A stretch of DNA of 64,000 nucleotides from Caldatribacterium sp964426875 (GTDB lineage: Bacteria; Atribacterota; Atribacteria; Atribacterales; Caldatribacteriaceae), in assembly GCA_964426875.1 (NCBI GenBank), contig CAYRSB010000006.1, positions 1 to 64,000 on the forward strand, read 5' to 3'. The stretch's first letter is position 1, and each line of letters begins with the position of its first letter. Under the pieces are notes generated by a model. The model ran no database searches and was not told where the DNA came from. It worked only from the letters and a program-made list of their open reading frames with translations. The position numbers and the translations under genes are program-made. Shown here piece after piece: positions 17,600 to 27,184 of the stretch.

Positions 17600-19037
17600 A
17601 AAGTACCTCTGGCTTGCTATAGCCCTATATGCAGGATGGGGCAGCGCATTTGCCCTGGCTGCAAAAAGAGGAATCCGCCTCAGTCTCATCGAGTACTTTC
17701 TGGCGGGACGCAAGCTCCACTGGATCATTGCCACACTTTCCTATGGTGCAACCACCTACAGCGCCTTCATGATGCTCGGACTCGTTGGTCTTACCTATAG
17801 AGGTGGGGTGGGTGCCTTGGGTTTTGAGTTCGTCTACCTCTCCGGACTTTTTTGGGCGGTCCTCGTGGGACCAAAGTTCTGGAAGGCAGGAAAACACTAT
17901 GAATGTGTGAGTCCAGGAGAAATCTTGAGCCTCCGCTACCGAAGCCGTCTTGTGGGTGCAGTGTACACCGTCCTCGCTCTGGGATTTCTCATCCCCTACA
18001 CCTCGGTGCAGCTTACCGGAATCGCCTATCTCCTCGAGGTTCTCTCAGAAGGCAAGATAAGCTACCTTGGAGGGCTGACTCTTGCCGTATTCTTCATCAT
18101 CCTCTGGACAGCCATCGCCGGATTGCGGTCCGTGGCAGCAACAGATAGCCTCCAGGCGGGTGTCATGCTGGCGAGCTCCCTGACGCTTGTGCTCTTTCTC
18201 GTCGCAAAGTTCTTCGGAGGTTTTGCTCAATTCTTCCAGCAGGTAGAGACCTCCTATCCCCAGTGGCTGAGTGTCCCGGGGAACGGATTCTTCACCTTTC
18301 GAATGTTTCTGAACCTCTCTCTTCCATGGTTCTTCTTCAGTATCTCCAATCCCCAGGTCCTTCAGAGGCTCCTCGTTCCTGCTTCCTTAGGGGAAATGCG
18401 AAAGACCATCACCGGTTTCCTGGGATTCGGTTTTGTCTATACTCTGGTGACCGTTACCCTGGGGTTCATCGCTCTTTGCCTCATTCCGAGACTTGCGAAT
18501 CCTGACCTTGCCACGCCGACAATACTTTCGCGCTTTTCTGTTCCTCCTTGGATCGTCCTCTTTGTTGTTTTGGGTATTATCTCTGCTGCCGTCTCCACGG
18601 CCGATTCCATCATCCTCACCCTGTCGTCGATGTTTCTTTCTGATCTCTATCCTAAGAAGGGAGAAGAAAGAAAGAGGTTGTTCCTCGCACAGTTCATATT
18701 CATTCCCATTCTTTGTGTTGCCGTCTTTCTCTTCGCCTTAGGAAGGTTCAATCTCATCGCCCTTCTCTCGGTGACCTCTTCCCTTGGCCTTCTCAGCGTG
18801 GTTCCCACCATTCTAGGAACGTTCTTTGCTCGATGGGGGAATGAAAAGGGAGCTCTCGCGAGCATGTTTTTGGGGGCCTTGCTCGTACTTCTTCAACTCG
18901 TAGGATGGAATCCCTTCAGGGGATGGACGGCACCCTCGGTGCTTGCCATCACTTTCGGGGTCTACACGCTTTTAGGAGTTCTTGCGCCCTCAAAGGAAAA
19001 CGAAGAATTCTTTGCCACTCTCAATGCTCCTCGATAA
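17592..19037 (+). CDS. Sodium:solute symporter (SSS family)
   Basis: 481 residues with about 13 hydrophobic segments. The SSS fold is indicated by the N-terminal YFLAGRKLHWIIATLSYGATTYSAFMMLG segment and the later STADSIILTLSSMF motif, which contributes to the sodium site. It most resembles the pantothenate/monocarboxylate branch; the substrate cannot be assigned. The 3' end overlaps the convergent pcm gene by 17 bases. Confidence 0.88.
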   Translation: MSEKYLWLAIALYAGWGSAFALAAKRGIRLSLIEYFLAGRKLHWIIATLSYGATTYSAFMMLGLVGLTYRGGVGALGFEFVYLSGLFWAVLVGPKFWKAGKHYECVSPGEILSLRYRSRLVGAVYTVLALGFLIPYTSVQLTGIAYLLEVLSEGKISYLGGLTLAVFFIILWTAIAGLRSVAATDSLQAGVMLASSLTLVLFLVAKFFGGFAQFFQQVETSYPQWLSVPGNGFFTFRMFLNLSLPWFFFSISNPQVLQRLLVPASLGEMRKTITGFLGFGFVYTLVTVTLGFIALCLIPRLANPDLATPTILSRFSVPPWIVLFVVLGIISAAVSTADSIILTLSSMFLSDLYPKKGEERKRLFLAQFIFIPILCVAVFLFALGRFNLIALLSVTSSLGLLSVVPTILGTFFARWGNEKGALASMFLGALLVLLQLVGWNPFRGWTAPSVLAITFGVYTLLGVLAPSKENEEFFATLNAPR

Positions 19038-19659
19038 GGGGCACAAAAATGCATCCTCCGTGGTTCTCAAGAGTGAGTTTGTCCTTCTTTTTCTTACCTC
19101 TTACAAGACTCTGACCCCAGGTACTCTCGAGGGGCAAAACGATGATACCATCGTCTTTGAGTTCTTCTGTCCACACTTCATAAATTTTCTTTGCACAGGC
19201 ACTCACAATGATTTTGTCGTAGGGAGCAAACTCCGGAAGACCCTTGCTACCGTCTCCCTCAAAGAGTACTACATTGGTGTATCCTAAAAGAGAGAGACGC
19301 TCTCTGGCCCCCGCAAGGAGCTCCGGAATTCGTTCCACGCTATAGACCTCACCCACCAGCTCGGCCAAAAGAGCGGTCTCATAGCCGGAACCTGTACCGA
19401 TCTCAAGGACTCGATCGAAGGGCTGGGGGTCCAAAAGCTCAAGCATAAGGGCAACGATGTAAGGCTGGGATATGGTCTGACCACTCCCTATGGGGAGCGG
19501 AGAATCCTGGTAGGCAAGTTCTTCATACGCCTTAGGAACGAAGAGGTGACGGGGAATCTTCAAAAAGGCATCAAGAACGCGCTGATTTTTTATCCCCCGG
19601 GCTACAAGCTGTTCCTCCACCATTGCCCGGTGGTGTTTTTCTATTCTCCTCTCAGGCAT
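19021..19659 (-). CDS. pcm: Protein-L-isoaspartate O-methyltransferase
   Basis: 212 residues. It repairs isoaspartyl damage in proteins using S-adenosylmethionine. Motif I is VLEIGTGSGYETALLAE. The family signature before it, PIGSGQTISQPYIVALM, is intact. The start at ATG 19659 overlaps the acyP stop (TAATG). A frame extension to 19719 has no good start. It is the last gene of the operon that begins at rlmN. Confidence 0.94.
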   Translation of the reverse strand: MPERRIEKHHRAMVEEQLVARGIKNQRVLDAFLKIPRHLFVPKAYEELAYQDSPLPIGSGQTISQPYIVALMLELLDPQPFDRVLEIGTGSGYETALLAELVGEVYSVERIPELLAGARERLSLLGYTNVVLFEGDGSKGLPEFAPYDKIIVSACAKKIYEVWTEELKDDGIIVLPLESTWGQSLVRGKKKKDKLTLENHGGCIFVPLIEEH

Positions 19660-19949
19660 TAGTACCCCACCCGAAAATCGTGATAGAGACCGCTGAAGGG
19701 AAGCCACTCTTCCGTCCAAGAGGCTACATATGCCGAAACAGGGCCTACTTTGACCTCTTCAAAGAAGCGACGCACTTCTCCCTCCCTTCCCTCAGCCACG
19801 ACTTCTACCTCTCCTGTAGGGAGGTTGCGGACCATCCCCGCAACGTCATATTCCTGCGCTTTCCGAAGTACAAAATACCGGTAACCCACTCCCTGAACTC
19901 TTCCCCTGAGCACCAGTCGACCTTGAACCCACCGTTCCACTATCCTCAC
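19659..19949 (-). CDS. acyP: Acylphosphatase
   Basis: 96 residues. Hydrolyses acyl phosphates. The catalytic arginine sits in GRVQGVGYRYF and the asparagine in VRNLPTGEVEVVAEG. GTG start overlapping the surE stop as GTGA. The short N-terminal extension and the TEEWLPFSG segment fit the bacterial family. Confidence 0.93.
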   Translation of the reverse strand: MRIVERWVQGRLVLRGRVQGVGYRYFVLRKAQEYDVAGMVRNLPTGEVEVVAEGREGEVRRFFEEVKVGPVSAYVASWTEEWLPFSGLYHDFRVGY

Positions 19950-20701
19950 CTTTTGAGTATCTCCATAAGCCTTCTCCGTAAGAGGTAATCGGTAAGGTTT
20001 GGCCGTAGGGGAGTCACAGACACCCTGTTATGCCAGACTGCTTGAAAATCGGAATTCTCCAGAAAGACAGGGTCTTTCTGAACCTCCTCAAAGACGAACG
20101 CCCGTTCACCGTCTTTGTGAGTAATCTCCCGTACTCCGGTCACATAGAACCGATCCCCAAGTTCTGTAATACTCAAACCCTGGAGGTCTTCTTTACTTTG
20201 CACATCCGGTACATTCACGTTGAGAACAAGGTTTCGCTCGCCTTGAAGGATTTCCCTAAAAGTCTTCCACACTTCCAAAGCCACCCCAGCCGCAAGGATA
20301 TAATTCCCAAACTTGCCAAGAACGAGAGAAACAGCAAGGGAGGGAATCCCCGACATTGCCGCTTCAAGGCCTGCCGCTACCGTACCCGAGTAGAAGACAT
20401 CAAAACCAAGATTGGGGCCTCGGTTGATACCGGAAATAACAAAATCGATGTCTCGAAAAAGGTTCAACCCTAAAATGACTGTATCGGCAGGAGTTCCATC
20501 AACTGCATATCCCTGTACTCCCTCAATCTCCACCTCCCTTACCTGCAAGGGGTGACGGGCAGTGATGCTGTGGCTTGAGCAACTCCGCTCATCTTTCGGT
20601 GCCACAAGAACAACTTTAGCCTCCCGTCGAAATACTCGTACCAGGGCTCTTATCCCTGGGCTTTCAAAACCATCGTCGTTGGTAATGAGAACCTTATCCA
20701 T
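19946..20701 (-). CDS. surE: 5'/3'-nucleotidase SurE
   Basis: 251 residues. Metal-dependent nucleoside monophosphate phosphatase. The metal-binding ITNDDG motif at 6-11 and the APKDERSCSSHSIT and DGTPADTV motifs are characteristic. The genomic pairing of SurE with Pcm is widespread and is seen here with acyP between. The start overlaps the preceding flavoprotein gene by 8 bases. Confidence 0.95.
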   Translation of the reverse strand: MDKVLITNDDGFESPGIRALVRVFRREAKVVLVAPKDERSCSSHSITARHPLQVREVEIEGVQGYAVDGTPADTVILGLNLFRDIDFVISGINRGPNLGFDVFYSGTVAAGLEAAMSGIPSLAVSLVLGKFGNYILAAGVALEVWKTFREILQGERNLVLNVNVPDVQSKEDLQGLSITELGDRFYVTGVREITHKDGERAFVFEEVQKDPVFLENSDFQAVWHNRVSVTPLRPNLTDYLLRRRLMEILKR

Positions 20702-22091
20702 GGCCCTTAGAACTCCCTGTTCTCCTCATAATCTCTCGTGCCACCACCACACCGGAAGCGGAAGCCTGCACAAGACCCCGGGTGATACCCGCTCCGTCTC
20801 CAATAAGGAAGAGATTGTCAATATCACTCTCCAGATTCTTCCGAAGCTGCACCTTAGAAGAGTAAAACTTGACTTCTACTCCATAAAGGAGAGTATGGGG
20901 AGAACTGATGCCAGGGATGAAACGGTCCAGAGCAGAAATCATCTCCAAAATATCCTGGAGGAAACGATAGGGAAGAACGAAACTCAAATCGCCCGGACTT
21001 GCTCCATCGAGCGTTGGTTGTATCACCGATTTAGCAATCCTCTCAGGAGTGGAACGCCTGCCAAGCTGCAAATCCCTTAATCTCTGAATGATGACTCCCC
21101 CACTCAGCATGTTGGCCAGCTGGGCAACATATCTTCCAAAGGCAATGGGTTCATGGAAGGGCTCGGTAAAATTCGTGCTTACAAGAATGGCAAAATTGGT
21201 ATTAGGAGTGCGTTTCCCCTCGTAACTGTGGCCATTGACAGTGACAATGCCATCGTTGTACTCCGTCACCACTTCCCCATGGGGACACATACAGAATGTT
21301 CTCACCCGATCGTCAAAGGTGTGAGAGTAGTACACGAGTTTGAGCTCATACATGACGTTGGTGAATTCCTCCATGATCGAGGCAGGGACCTCTACCCGTA
21401 CCCCAAGGTCCACGGGATTGTTCCTGAGGGGCAACCCCAAGCGCAGACACTCTTTGCGAAGCCAATCGGCACCAACTCTCCCTGGGGCTACCACTACAAA
21501 AGAGCTCACCAGTTCCTCTCCGGTTTCAAGACGGACTCCTACAACCCCTCCATCCCGTACCATGATCTCTTCGACTGCACTCATCGTTCGTATCTCTATC
21601 CGTTCCTTGAGGTAATCAAAAATGCTTCGCAAGATATCCCGGCAGCGTTCCGTCCCCAGATGGCGAACTTGAGAGGGAACAAGAATCAACTCGGCCTTCT
21701 CGGCCCTTTTGCGAAGTTCTTCTACCCGCTCCCCGTCGGCACCGTAAATGCGAGTAGCCCCTCCAAAACGAAAGTATACCTGATCCACGTATTCGACAAC
21801 AGAAGTAAATTCTCTCTCTTCAAGATAGGCATTGAGTTGTCCACCAACTTCCCGGGAAAGGGTCAATTTTCCATCACTAAAAGCTCCGGCTCCACCCCAT
21901 CCACAAAGGAGTGAGCAGGGGGTACATTTCTGGCAAATACGGCTGTTTTCCCGTGCCGGACAGAAACGCTTCTCAATGTTCCTTCCCCGGTCAAGTACAA
22001 GAACTCGAAGATTACTTCTCTCGGCCAGCTCAAGGGCAGCAAAAATACCCGCTGGTCCCGCACCTACAACGATCACGTCATACCTTTTCAT
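20694..22091 (-). CDS. FAD-dependent dehydrogenase, COG2509 type
   Basis: About 465 residues. The N-terminal dinucleotide-binding motif is VIVVGAGPAGIFAALELAE. A cysteine group (RICQKCTPCSLLCGWGGAGAFSDGKL) and a C-terminal FAD motif (NLFLIGDGAGITRGLVQASASG) follow. This matches the uncharacterised COG2509 NAD(P)/FAD-dependent dehydrogenases. The substrate is unknown. The frame is open 9 bases upstream; ATG 22091 overlaps the preceding gene by 14 bases. It lies within the aro-surE operon. Confidence 0.82.
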   Translation of the reverse strand: MKRYDVIVVGAGPAGIFAALELAERSNLRVLVLDRGRNIEKRFCPARENSRICQKCTPCSLLCGWGGAGAFSDGKLTLSREVGGQLNAYLEEREFTSVVEYVDQVYFRFGGATRIYGADGERVEELRKRAEKAELILVPSQVRHLGTERCRDILRSIFDYLKERIEIRTMSAVEEIMVRDGGVVGVRLETGEELVSSFVVVAPGRVGADWLRKECLRLGLPLRNNPVDLGVRVEVPASIMEEFTNVMYELKLVYYSHTFDDRVRTFCMCPHGEVVTEYNDGIVTVNGHSYEGKRTPNTNFAILVSTNFTEPFHEPIAFGRYVAQLANMLSGGVIIQRLRDLQLGRRSTPERIAKSVIQPTLDGASPGDLSFVLPYRFLQDILEMISALDRFIPGISSPHTLLYGVEVKFYSSKVQLRKNLESDIDNLFLIGDGAGITRGLVQASASGVVVAREIMRRTGSSKGHG

Positions 22092-23028
22092 CACTGCCAC
22101 CCTGATGCTTCTTGATCTCCTCTAAAATGCGCAGAGCCACCTCCAGGGCATTCTTCCCCTCCTCAAGCCCCACAAGCGGCTTCTCACCGTTACGTACACA
22201 GCGGACAAAGTGCTCAAGCTCAAGTCGCAGCGGCTCTCCCTTTTGCATCATAGGTTTTTCAATGAGAAGCTGAGGAAGGGGCGAGGAAGCTTTCCGATAG
22301 ACTGCCAACTCTTGCTCAAGGTAATCAATGGATATGAAGGAATCCACCTGGGTGATCTCCATGCGACGAATCTTCTTCCGGGTAACCCTGCTTGCTGTGA
22401 GGCTTGCAATACAACCGTTCTGAAAAACGAGTTGCGCATTAGCAATATCCTCCTGGCGAGAGAGGACAGAACATCCAAAGGCCGTCACTTTCACCACGCT
22501 GCTCCTCACAATGCTCATGACGATATCGATGTCATGAATCATGAGGTCCAAAACCACACCAACATCGGTGTTCCGGTTCACATAGGGACCCATGCGGCAA
22601 CAGTCAATGAATATGGGATTGTCTACAATTTTTGCCAGTTCCACGACGGCAGAATTAAAGCGTTCGATGTGTCCGACCTGAAGGATAACATTTTTTTGTG
22701 CTGCCATCTCCATGAGCTCTTTCGCTTCCTCGAGAGTTGTTGTTACTGGCTTTTCGATAAGAATATTCACGCCTTCTTCAATGAAATGGCCGGCGATGGT
22801 CCGATGGAGCACGGTGGGCACGGCAATGCTCACCGCATCGACTCTTCCGAAGAGATCCCGATAGTCAAAGAAAGGGGTGGTGGAATATCGACGGGCCACT
22901 TCCTTTGCCCGTTCTCGATTGATGTCCACGACACCGACGAGCTCTACTCCAGGAAGTTCAGAATAGACACGGGCGTGGTGTTGACCAAGATATCCTACTC
23001 CAACAACTCCCACCCTTACCGCTTTCAA
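22078..23028 (-). CDS. Gfo/Idh/MocA-family dehydrogenase (UDP-sugar 3-dehydrogenase-like)
   Basis: 316 residues. The Rossmann motif is GVVGVGYLGQHHARVYSE, the catalytic EKPV lies at about 93-96, and GHIERFNSAV and LDLMIHDIDIV complete the family signature. The GHIERFN form and the position next to a DegT-type aminotransferase recall GnnA, which oxidises the 3-OH of UDP-GlcNAc before amination. That identification is an inference. It ends inside the start of the COG2509 gene and begins 6 bases after the aminotransferase. Confidence 0.8.
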   Translation of the reverse strand: MKAVRVGVVGVGYLGQHHARVYSELPGVELVGVVDINRERAKEVARRYSTTPFFDYRDLFGRVDAVSIAVPTVLHRTIAGHFIEEGVNILIEKPVTTTLEEAKELMEMAAQKNVILQVGHIERFNSAVVELAKIVDNPIFIDCCRMGPYVNRNTDVGVVLDLMIHDIDIVMSIVRSSVVKVTAFGCSVLSRQEDIANAQLVFQNGCIASLTASRVTRKKIRRMEITQVDSFISIDYLEQELAVYRKASSPLPQLLIEKPMMQKGEPLRLELEHFVRCVRNGEKPLVGLEEGKNALEVALRILEEIKKHQGGSDEKV

Positions 23029-23034
23029 AACCCA

Positions 23035-24141
23035 TCACCTGCGCACCGGCACTCTCTGGAAGAATTCCCGCACCAGTCCCACAACCTTTTCCAAATCTTC
23101 CTGCCTGAGCTTTGGATGCACCGGTATTGATAATACCGCACGGGACAAGCTCTCCGCAACCGGAAAGGAATCATACCCATACTCCCTAAGGAAGGCCTGG
23201 CGGTTCAAGGGGAGAGGGTAATACACTTCACACCCCACTCCAGAGTCTCTGAGAAAACCCAAAAGTTCATCCCTTCTTTCACGTACCTTGAGGGTGTACT
23301 GGTGAAAGACCGGAACTGCTTGAGAAGGAACAAAGGGGGGTTCAACGTCCTCCATTTCTGAAAACACCCGAGAATACCAAGAGGCGTGGACCCGCCTCCT
23401 AGCGTTGTTATCTTCCAGCTTCAAGAGCTGTACCCTACCTATAGCAGCAGCAATGTCCGTCATACGAAAATTGTACCCCAGAATATCGTGATAGTACCTC
23501 TTTTTACTCCCATGGTTGATGAGCATTCGGCAGCGCTCGGCGATTTCAGGATTATCCGTTGTTACCATGCCGCCCTCTCCGGTCGTCATGTTCTTGGTGG
23601 GATAAAAACTGAAGACCCCAGCATCCCCAAATCCTCCCACCTTCTTTCCCCAGTACATTGCCCCATGGGCCTGGGCACAGTCTTCCACCAAGAATACACC
23701 AAACGTCTTTGCCACATCGAGGATCTCATCCATAGCACAGGGAACACCGTAGAGGTGGACAACAACAATGCCCTTTGCGCGAGGTTCCCTTCGAATGGCC
23801 TCCCAGAGTTTCTGGGGATCAAGATTACAGGTTTTCCAGTCGACATCGCAAAAAACCGGGACCCCCCCACAGTGGAGGATGGCGCTGGCCGTGGCCACAA
23901 AAGTGAAAGGCGTGGTAATAACCCTATCCCCTGGTCCCACCCCCAGGGCCTTAAGGGCTACAAAGAGAGCCGCAGTGCCACTGTTCGTAGCCACGGCTTC
24001 TTTTGTGCCTATGTACTGGGCAAATTCCTTCTCAAAACATTCGACCTCTTTCCCCTGGGCAAGTTGTCCTGATTCGAGGACTTTCAAAACCGCCCTCTTT
24101 TCTTCCTCCCCTATATCCGGTGTGCTTAATGGTATTTTCAT
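23035..24141 (-). CDS. DegT/DnrJ/EryC1/StrS aminotransferase
   Basis: 368 residues. PLP-dependent sugar aminotransferase. The PLP lysine is K183 in SFYPTKNMTTGEGG, with the GTAAL phosphate-binding stretch at 55-59 and VEDCAQAHG at 152-160. These enzymes aminate nucleotide-linked keto sugars. The adjacent Gfo/Idh/MocA dehydrogenase could supply the keto substrate, as in GnnA/GnnB synthesis of UDP-2,3-diaminosugars. It follows aroC by 15 bases. Confidence 0.88.
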   Translation of the reverse strand: MKIPLSTPDIGEEEKRAVLKVLESGQLAQGKEVECFEKEFAQYIGTKEAVATNSGTAALFVALKALGVGPGDRVITTPFTFVATASAILHCGGVPVFCDVDWKTCNLDPQKLWEAIRREPRAKGIVVVHLYGVPCAMDEILDVAKTFGVFLVEDCAQAHGAMYWGKKVGGFGDAGVFSFYPTKNMTTGEGGMVTTDNPEIAERCRMLINHGSKKRYYHDILGYNFRMTDIAAAIGRVQLLKLEDNNARRRVHASWYSRVFSEMEDVEPPFVPSQAVPVFHQYTLKVRERRDELLGFLRDSGVGCEVYYPLPLNRQAFLREYGYDSFPVAESLSRAVLSIPVHPKLRQEDLEKVVGLVREFFQRVPVRR

Positions 24142-24156
24142 AGAAATCCCATCCTT

Positions 24157-25329
24157 TCACTCCTTCCAGTGCTCGAGATACGCAACGTATGCCTGGAAAC
24201 GTTCCAGAACTTCCGATACACTATCTCCGCCAAACTTTTCGGCATATGCACAGGCCACAACCCAAGAAAGCATGGCTTCACCCACCACAAGGGCACGAGA
24301 CACAGCACACACATCGGACCTCTCGTAACGAGCCACAGCATCTCCTTTTGAAATCACATCCACCGAATGGAGGCCTTGCCGGAGAGTAGGGATGGGTTTC
24401 ATGGCACACCGAACCCATATGGCTTCCCCCGTGGAAATACCACCCTCAATACCCCCGCTCCGGTTGGTTTTCCGATAAAAGGGGAAGGGAGAACGAGAGG
24501 CATCATACCAGATTTCATCGTGGACCTCACTTCCTAAAAGCTCGGCCGAACGAAATCCTTCTCCAACCTCCACACCCTTCACTCCCGGAATACTCATAAG
24601 ATAGAAAGCCAGAAGAGCATCCAAACGCCTGCAGTGTGCACTGTAACTCCCCAATCCCGGAACCACCCCCAGAGCCACAGCGATGAAAGTTCCTCCCAAG
24701 GTGTTTCCCTGTTCCACAGCTTTGAGGATTTGCCTCTCCATCTCTTCCGTCTTCTCCGGAGCAGAAAGAGGAGATAGATAAGCTCTCTGCAGGATTTCTT
24801 CCCACTGCCCACACTCCCAGGAAACCCGAACCCCTCCAATGCTTTCCACAAACCCACCCACTTCAACACCAAAAAGGCGAAGGTATGTCTTGGCCATTGC
24901 ACCGGCTATGCATCTTCCCACCGTCTCCCGCGCACTTGCCTGCTCAATCACGTCTCGAATGTCATCAAAGCGGTATTTGACTACCCCTCCCAAGTCGGCG
25001 TGCCCTGGACGGGGAATGGTGACCGGTTCATAATCCGCGGGTCTCCGTCCCTCGGGATCCATCACCTTCTTCCACTTCTCGTACTCACTGTTCCTCACCA
25101 AGAAGGCCACAGGACCACCCAGGGTTTTCCTCCACCGTAGCCCTCCCAAAACTTCCACTTCATCCTCTTCGACACTCATCCGGGGACTGACCCCCACACC
25201 TTTTCTTCTCCGAGCAAGTTCCTTTTTTATAAACTCGAGATCGATCTCCAGCCCTGCAGGGAAACCGCTCACCAAGACCGAAATGCCCTTGCCATGAGAT
25301 TCTCCCGCCGTGTGGAACTCAAGAACCAC
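24157..25329 (-). CDS. aroC: Chorismate synthase
   Basis: About 390 residues. Converts EPSP to chorismate with reduced FMN. Signature regions are the N-terminal FHTAGESHGKGISVLVSGFPAG, RPGHADLGGVVKY with ASARETVGR, and NRSGGIEGGISTGEAI. The frame is open to 25446, but the GTG at 25329 has GGAG seven bases upstream and overlaps the tyrA end by 11 bases, so the enzyme start fits there. It follows aroF and tyrA in one operon. Confidence 0.94.
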   Translation of the reverse strand: MVLEFHTAGESHGKGISVLVSGFPAGLEIDLEFIKKELARRRKGVGVSPRMSVEEDEVEVLGGLRWRKTLGGPVAFLVRNSEYEKWKKVMDPEGRRPADYEPVTIPRPGHADLGGVVKYRFDDIRDVIEQASARETVGRCIAGAMAKTYLRLFGVEVGGFVESIGGVRVSWECGQWEEILQRAYLSPLSAPEKTEEMERQILKAVEQGNTLGGTFIAVALGVVPGLGSYSAHCRRLDALLAFYLMSIPGVKGVEVGEGFRSAELLGSEVHDEIWYDASRSPFPFYRKTNRSGGIEGGISTGEAIWVRCAMKPIPTLRQGLHSVDVISKGDAVARYERSDVCAVSRALVVGEAMLSWVVACAYAEKFGGDSVSEVLERFQAYVAYLEHWKE

Positions 25330-26163
25330 TGTCCAGCTCCTTCCTGAACAAGACCATGTGTTCAAGAAATTTTCGAATACCCTCCTCGTCCTGTTTCTCA
25401 AGGAGAATAAGGAATCGCTCGAGGTTCCTCCTGAACTCCAGGACAATCTCAGGCAACCTGCGATTCGTCAGAAAAACATCGACCCAAATCGAGGGAGAGG
25501 AACCAGCCACACGAGTCATATCCCTAAAGGAAGGACCTCCAAAAGATGCCGCGTCTTTTCGACAGGCCAGAGCAGTCTCCAGGAAAACGTTGGCAAGCAC
25601 GTGAGGAAGATGGCTCACAACGGCACAAACCTCATCATGCTCCGCAGGGGTCAAAAAAAAACTCTCCCCCCGATTGTCGTTCCCAGTTCCTGAACGAGTT
25701 CCTTCGTCTCTTGAGGAAGGTCCTTTGGAACGACGAGAACTGGCATACCCCGAAAAAGCCCTGACTGCGCCCACTCTATACCTCCCTCCCTCGCCCCTCC
25801 CATGGGATGAAACCCAAGGTATTCAAAGTCAAGCTTTTCAGGGCGAATCTCCTTAAAAATCCATTCTTTCGAACTCCCCACGTCAAAGACTTTCGTACCT
25901 TCCCGAAGGAAAGGGCAAGCCAAAGAAAAGACCTTAGGGATTTCCCGGACCGGTGTGGCTATAAAGAGAAGGTCGGCTTCCCTGGCCACCTCCTCAACGC
26001 TCCGGGCGAGGTCGTCCACCGCGCCCTTTTCCTTGGCCAGGAGGGCTGTCTTTCTTTCCCGATCGTACCCGATGATACACTTCTTTTTTGGCCACAAGGA
26101 AAAATCAAGGCCGAGTGATCCCCCTATGAGTCCAAGCCCCACAATGCCGATGGTAAAGCCCAA
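25319..26163 (-). CDS. tyrA: Prephenate dehydrogenase, split by a frameshift at a run of nine T
   Basis: The first reading frame (26163-25651) encodes the NAD-binding half with GIVGLGLIGGSLG and ends VFF-stop. The C-terminal half resumes in another frame as FLTPAEHDEVCAVVSHLPH, followed by FRDMTRVAGSSPSIW, to 25319. The join falls at a T9 run (25653-25661 on the reverse strand). A tenth T, or a -1 slip, would give a continuous protein of about 281 residues, the normal TyrA size. Both halves look well conserved, so this may be functional by transcriptional slippage or frameshifting. A true mutation or a homopolymer sequencing error is also possible. Lies between aroF and aroC. Confidence 0.85.
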
Positions 26164-26164
26164 G

Positions 26165-27181
26165 CTACATTCCCCTCCCCACGACTACAGCAAGCCTTCG
26201 AAGTTCCTCCATGAGAGACGCGAACTGGTCCGGATTGAGTGACTGGGGACCATCAGAGAGTGCTTCGATAGGATTGGGGTGAACTTCCACAATGAGTCCA
26301 TCGGCTCCGCAAGCGAGTGCAGCTAAACTCATGGGGGTGACAAGATCGCTTCTTCCGGTACCATGACTGGGATCCACAACGATGGGGAGATGACTCTTTT
26401 TCTTCACCAGGGGAATACAGCTCAAGTCCAGAGTATTTCTTGTGGAGGGCTCAAAGGTTCGAATGCCCCGCTCACACAGAACCACCTGGTAATTCCCCTG
26501 GGCAAGGATGTACTCTGCAGACATTAAGAGCTCGTCAACAGTGTTCATCATCCCCCGTTTCAGAAGCACCGGCTTGCGCAGCCGACCTACCGCCTCAAGA
26601 AGCCTAAAGTTCTGCATATTCCGTGCCCCAACTTGAATCATATCGGCATATTCAGCCACCAGGGGCAACTCTTCAATGCCCAGGGCCTCGGTGACGAAAG
26701 GAAGACCAGTTTCCTCTCGGGCCTTGGCCAAAAGACGCAATCCTTCTTCTCCCAAGCCCTGAAAACTGTAAGGAGATGTCCGGGGTTTAAAGGCGCCACC
26801 TCGGAGAATCTTCGCTCCCGCCTCCTTGACCCGGTAAGCCGTTTCAAGAATCTGCGACTCGGACTCGATAGCACAGGGTCCTGCCATGATTACAAATCTT
26901 CTCGGACCTATTTCCACATCCCCCACCCGTACAACGGTATCGGTCTCTCGAAATTCTCGACTCGTGAGTTTATAAGGCGTGAGGATGGGAATAACCCTTT
27001 CCACAAAGGGGAGAACGCCAATTTTCTCTTCAAGGTTCACCCCCCGCTCGTCTCCGATGGCACCAATGATGGTTCGTTCCACTCCTTGAGAGATGTGAAC
27101 CCCAAAGCCAAGGCGCTTGAGTCGCCGCACAACTTCATCAATTTCCTGCTGCGTCGCACCGCTCTTCAAGACAATGATCAT
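26165..27181 (-). CDS. aroF: 3-deoxy-7-phosphoheptulonate synthase, type I-beta with N-terminal regulatory domain
   Basis: 338 residues. First enzyme of the shikimate pathway, condensing PEP and erythrose 4-phosphate. Residues 1-70 form a ferredoxin-like regulatory domain as in the Thermotoga maritima enzyme, which has the same length. The catalytic barrel shows GPCAIES, LRGGAFKPRTSPYSFQG, QVGARNMQNF, KRGM and DPSHGTG. The regulatory domain in that family responds to tyrosine or phenylalanine. Begins 3 bases after rlmN and runs into tyrA. Confidence 0.95.
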   Translation of the reverse strand: MIIVLKSGATQQEIDEVVRRLKRLGFGVHISQGVERTIIGAIGDERGVNLEEKIGVLPFVERVIPILTPYKLTSREFRETDTVVRVGDVEIGPRRFVIMAGPCAIESESQILETAYRVKEAGAKILRGGAFKPRTSPYSFQGLGEEGLRLLAKAREETGLPFVTEALGIEELPLVAEYADMIQVGARNMQNFRLLEAVGRLRKPVLLKRGMMNTVDELLMSAEYILAQGNYQVVLCERGIRTFEPSTRNTLDLSCIPLVKKKSHLPIVVDPSHGTGRSDLVTPMSLAALACGADGLIVEVHPNPIEALSDGPQSLNPDQFASLMEELRRLAVVVGRGM

Positions 27182-27184
27182 CGC

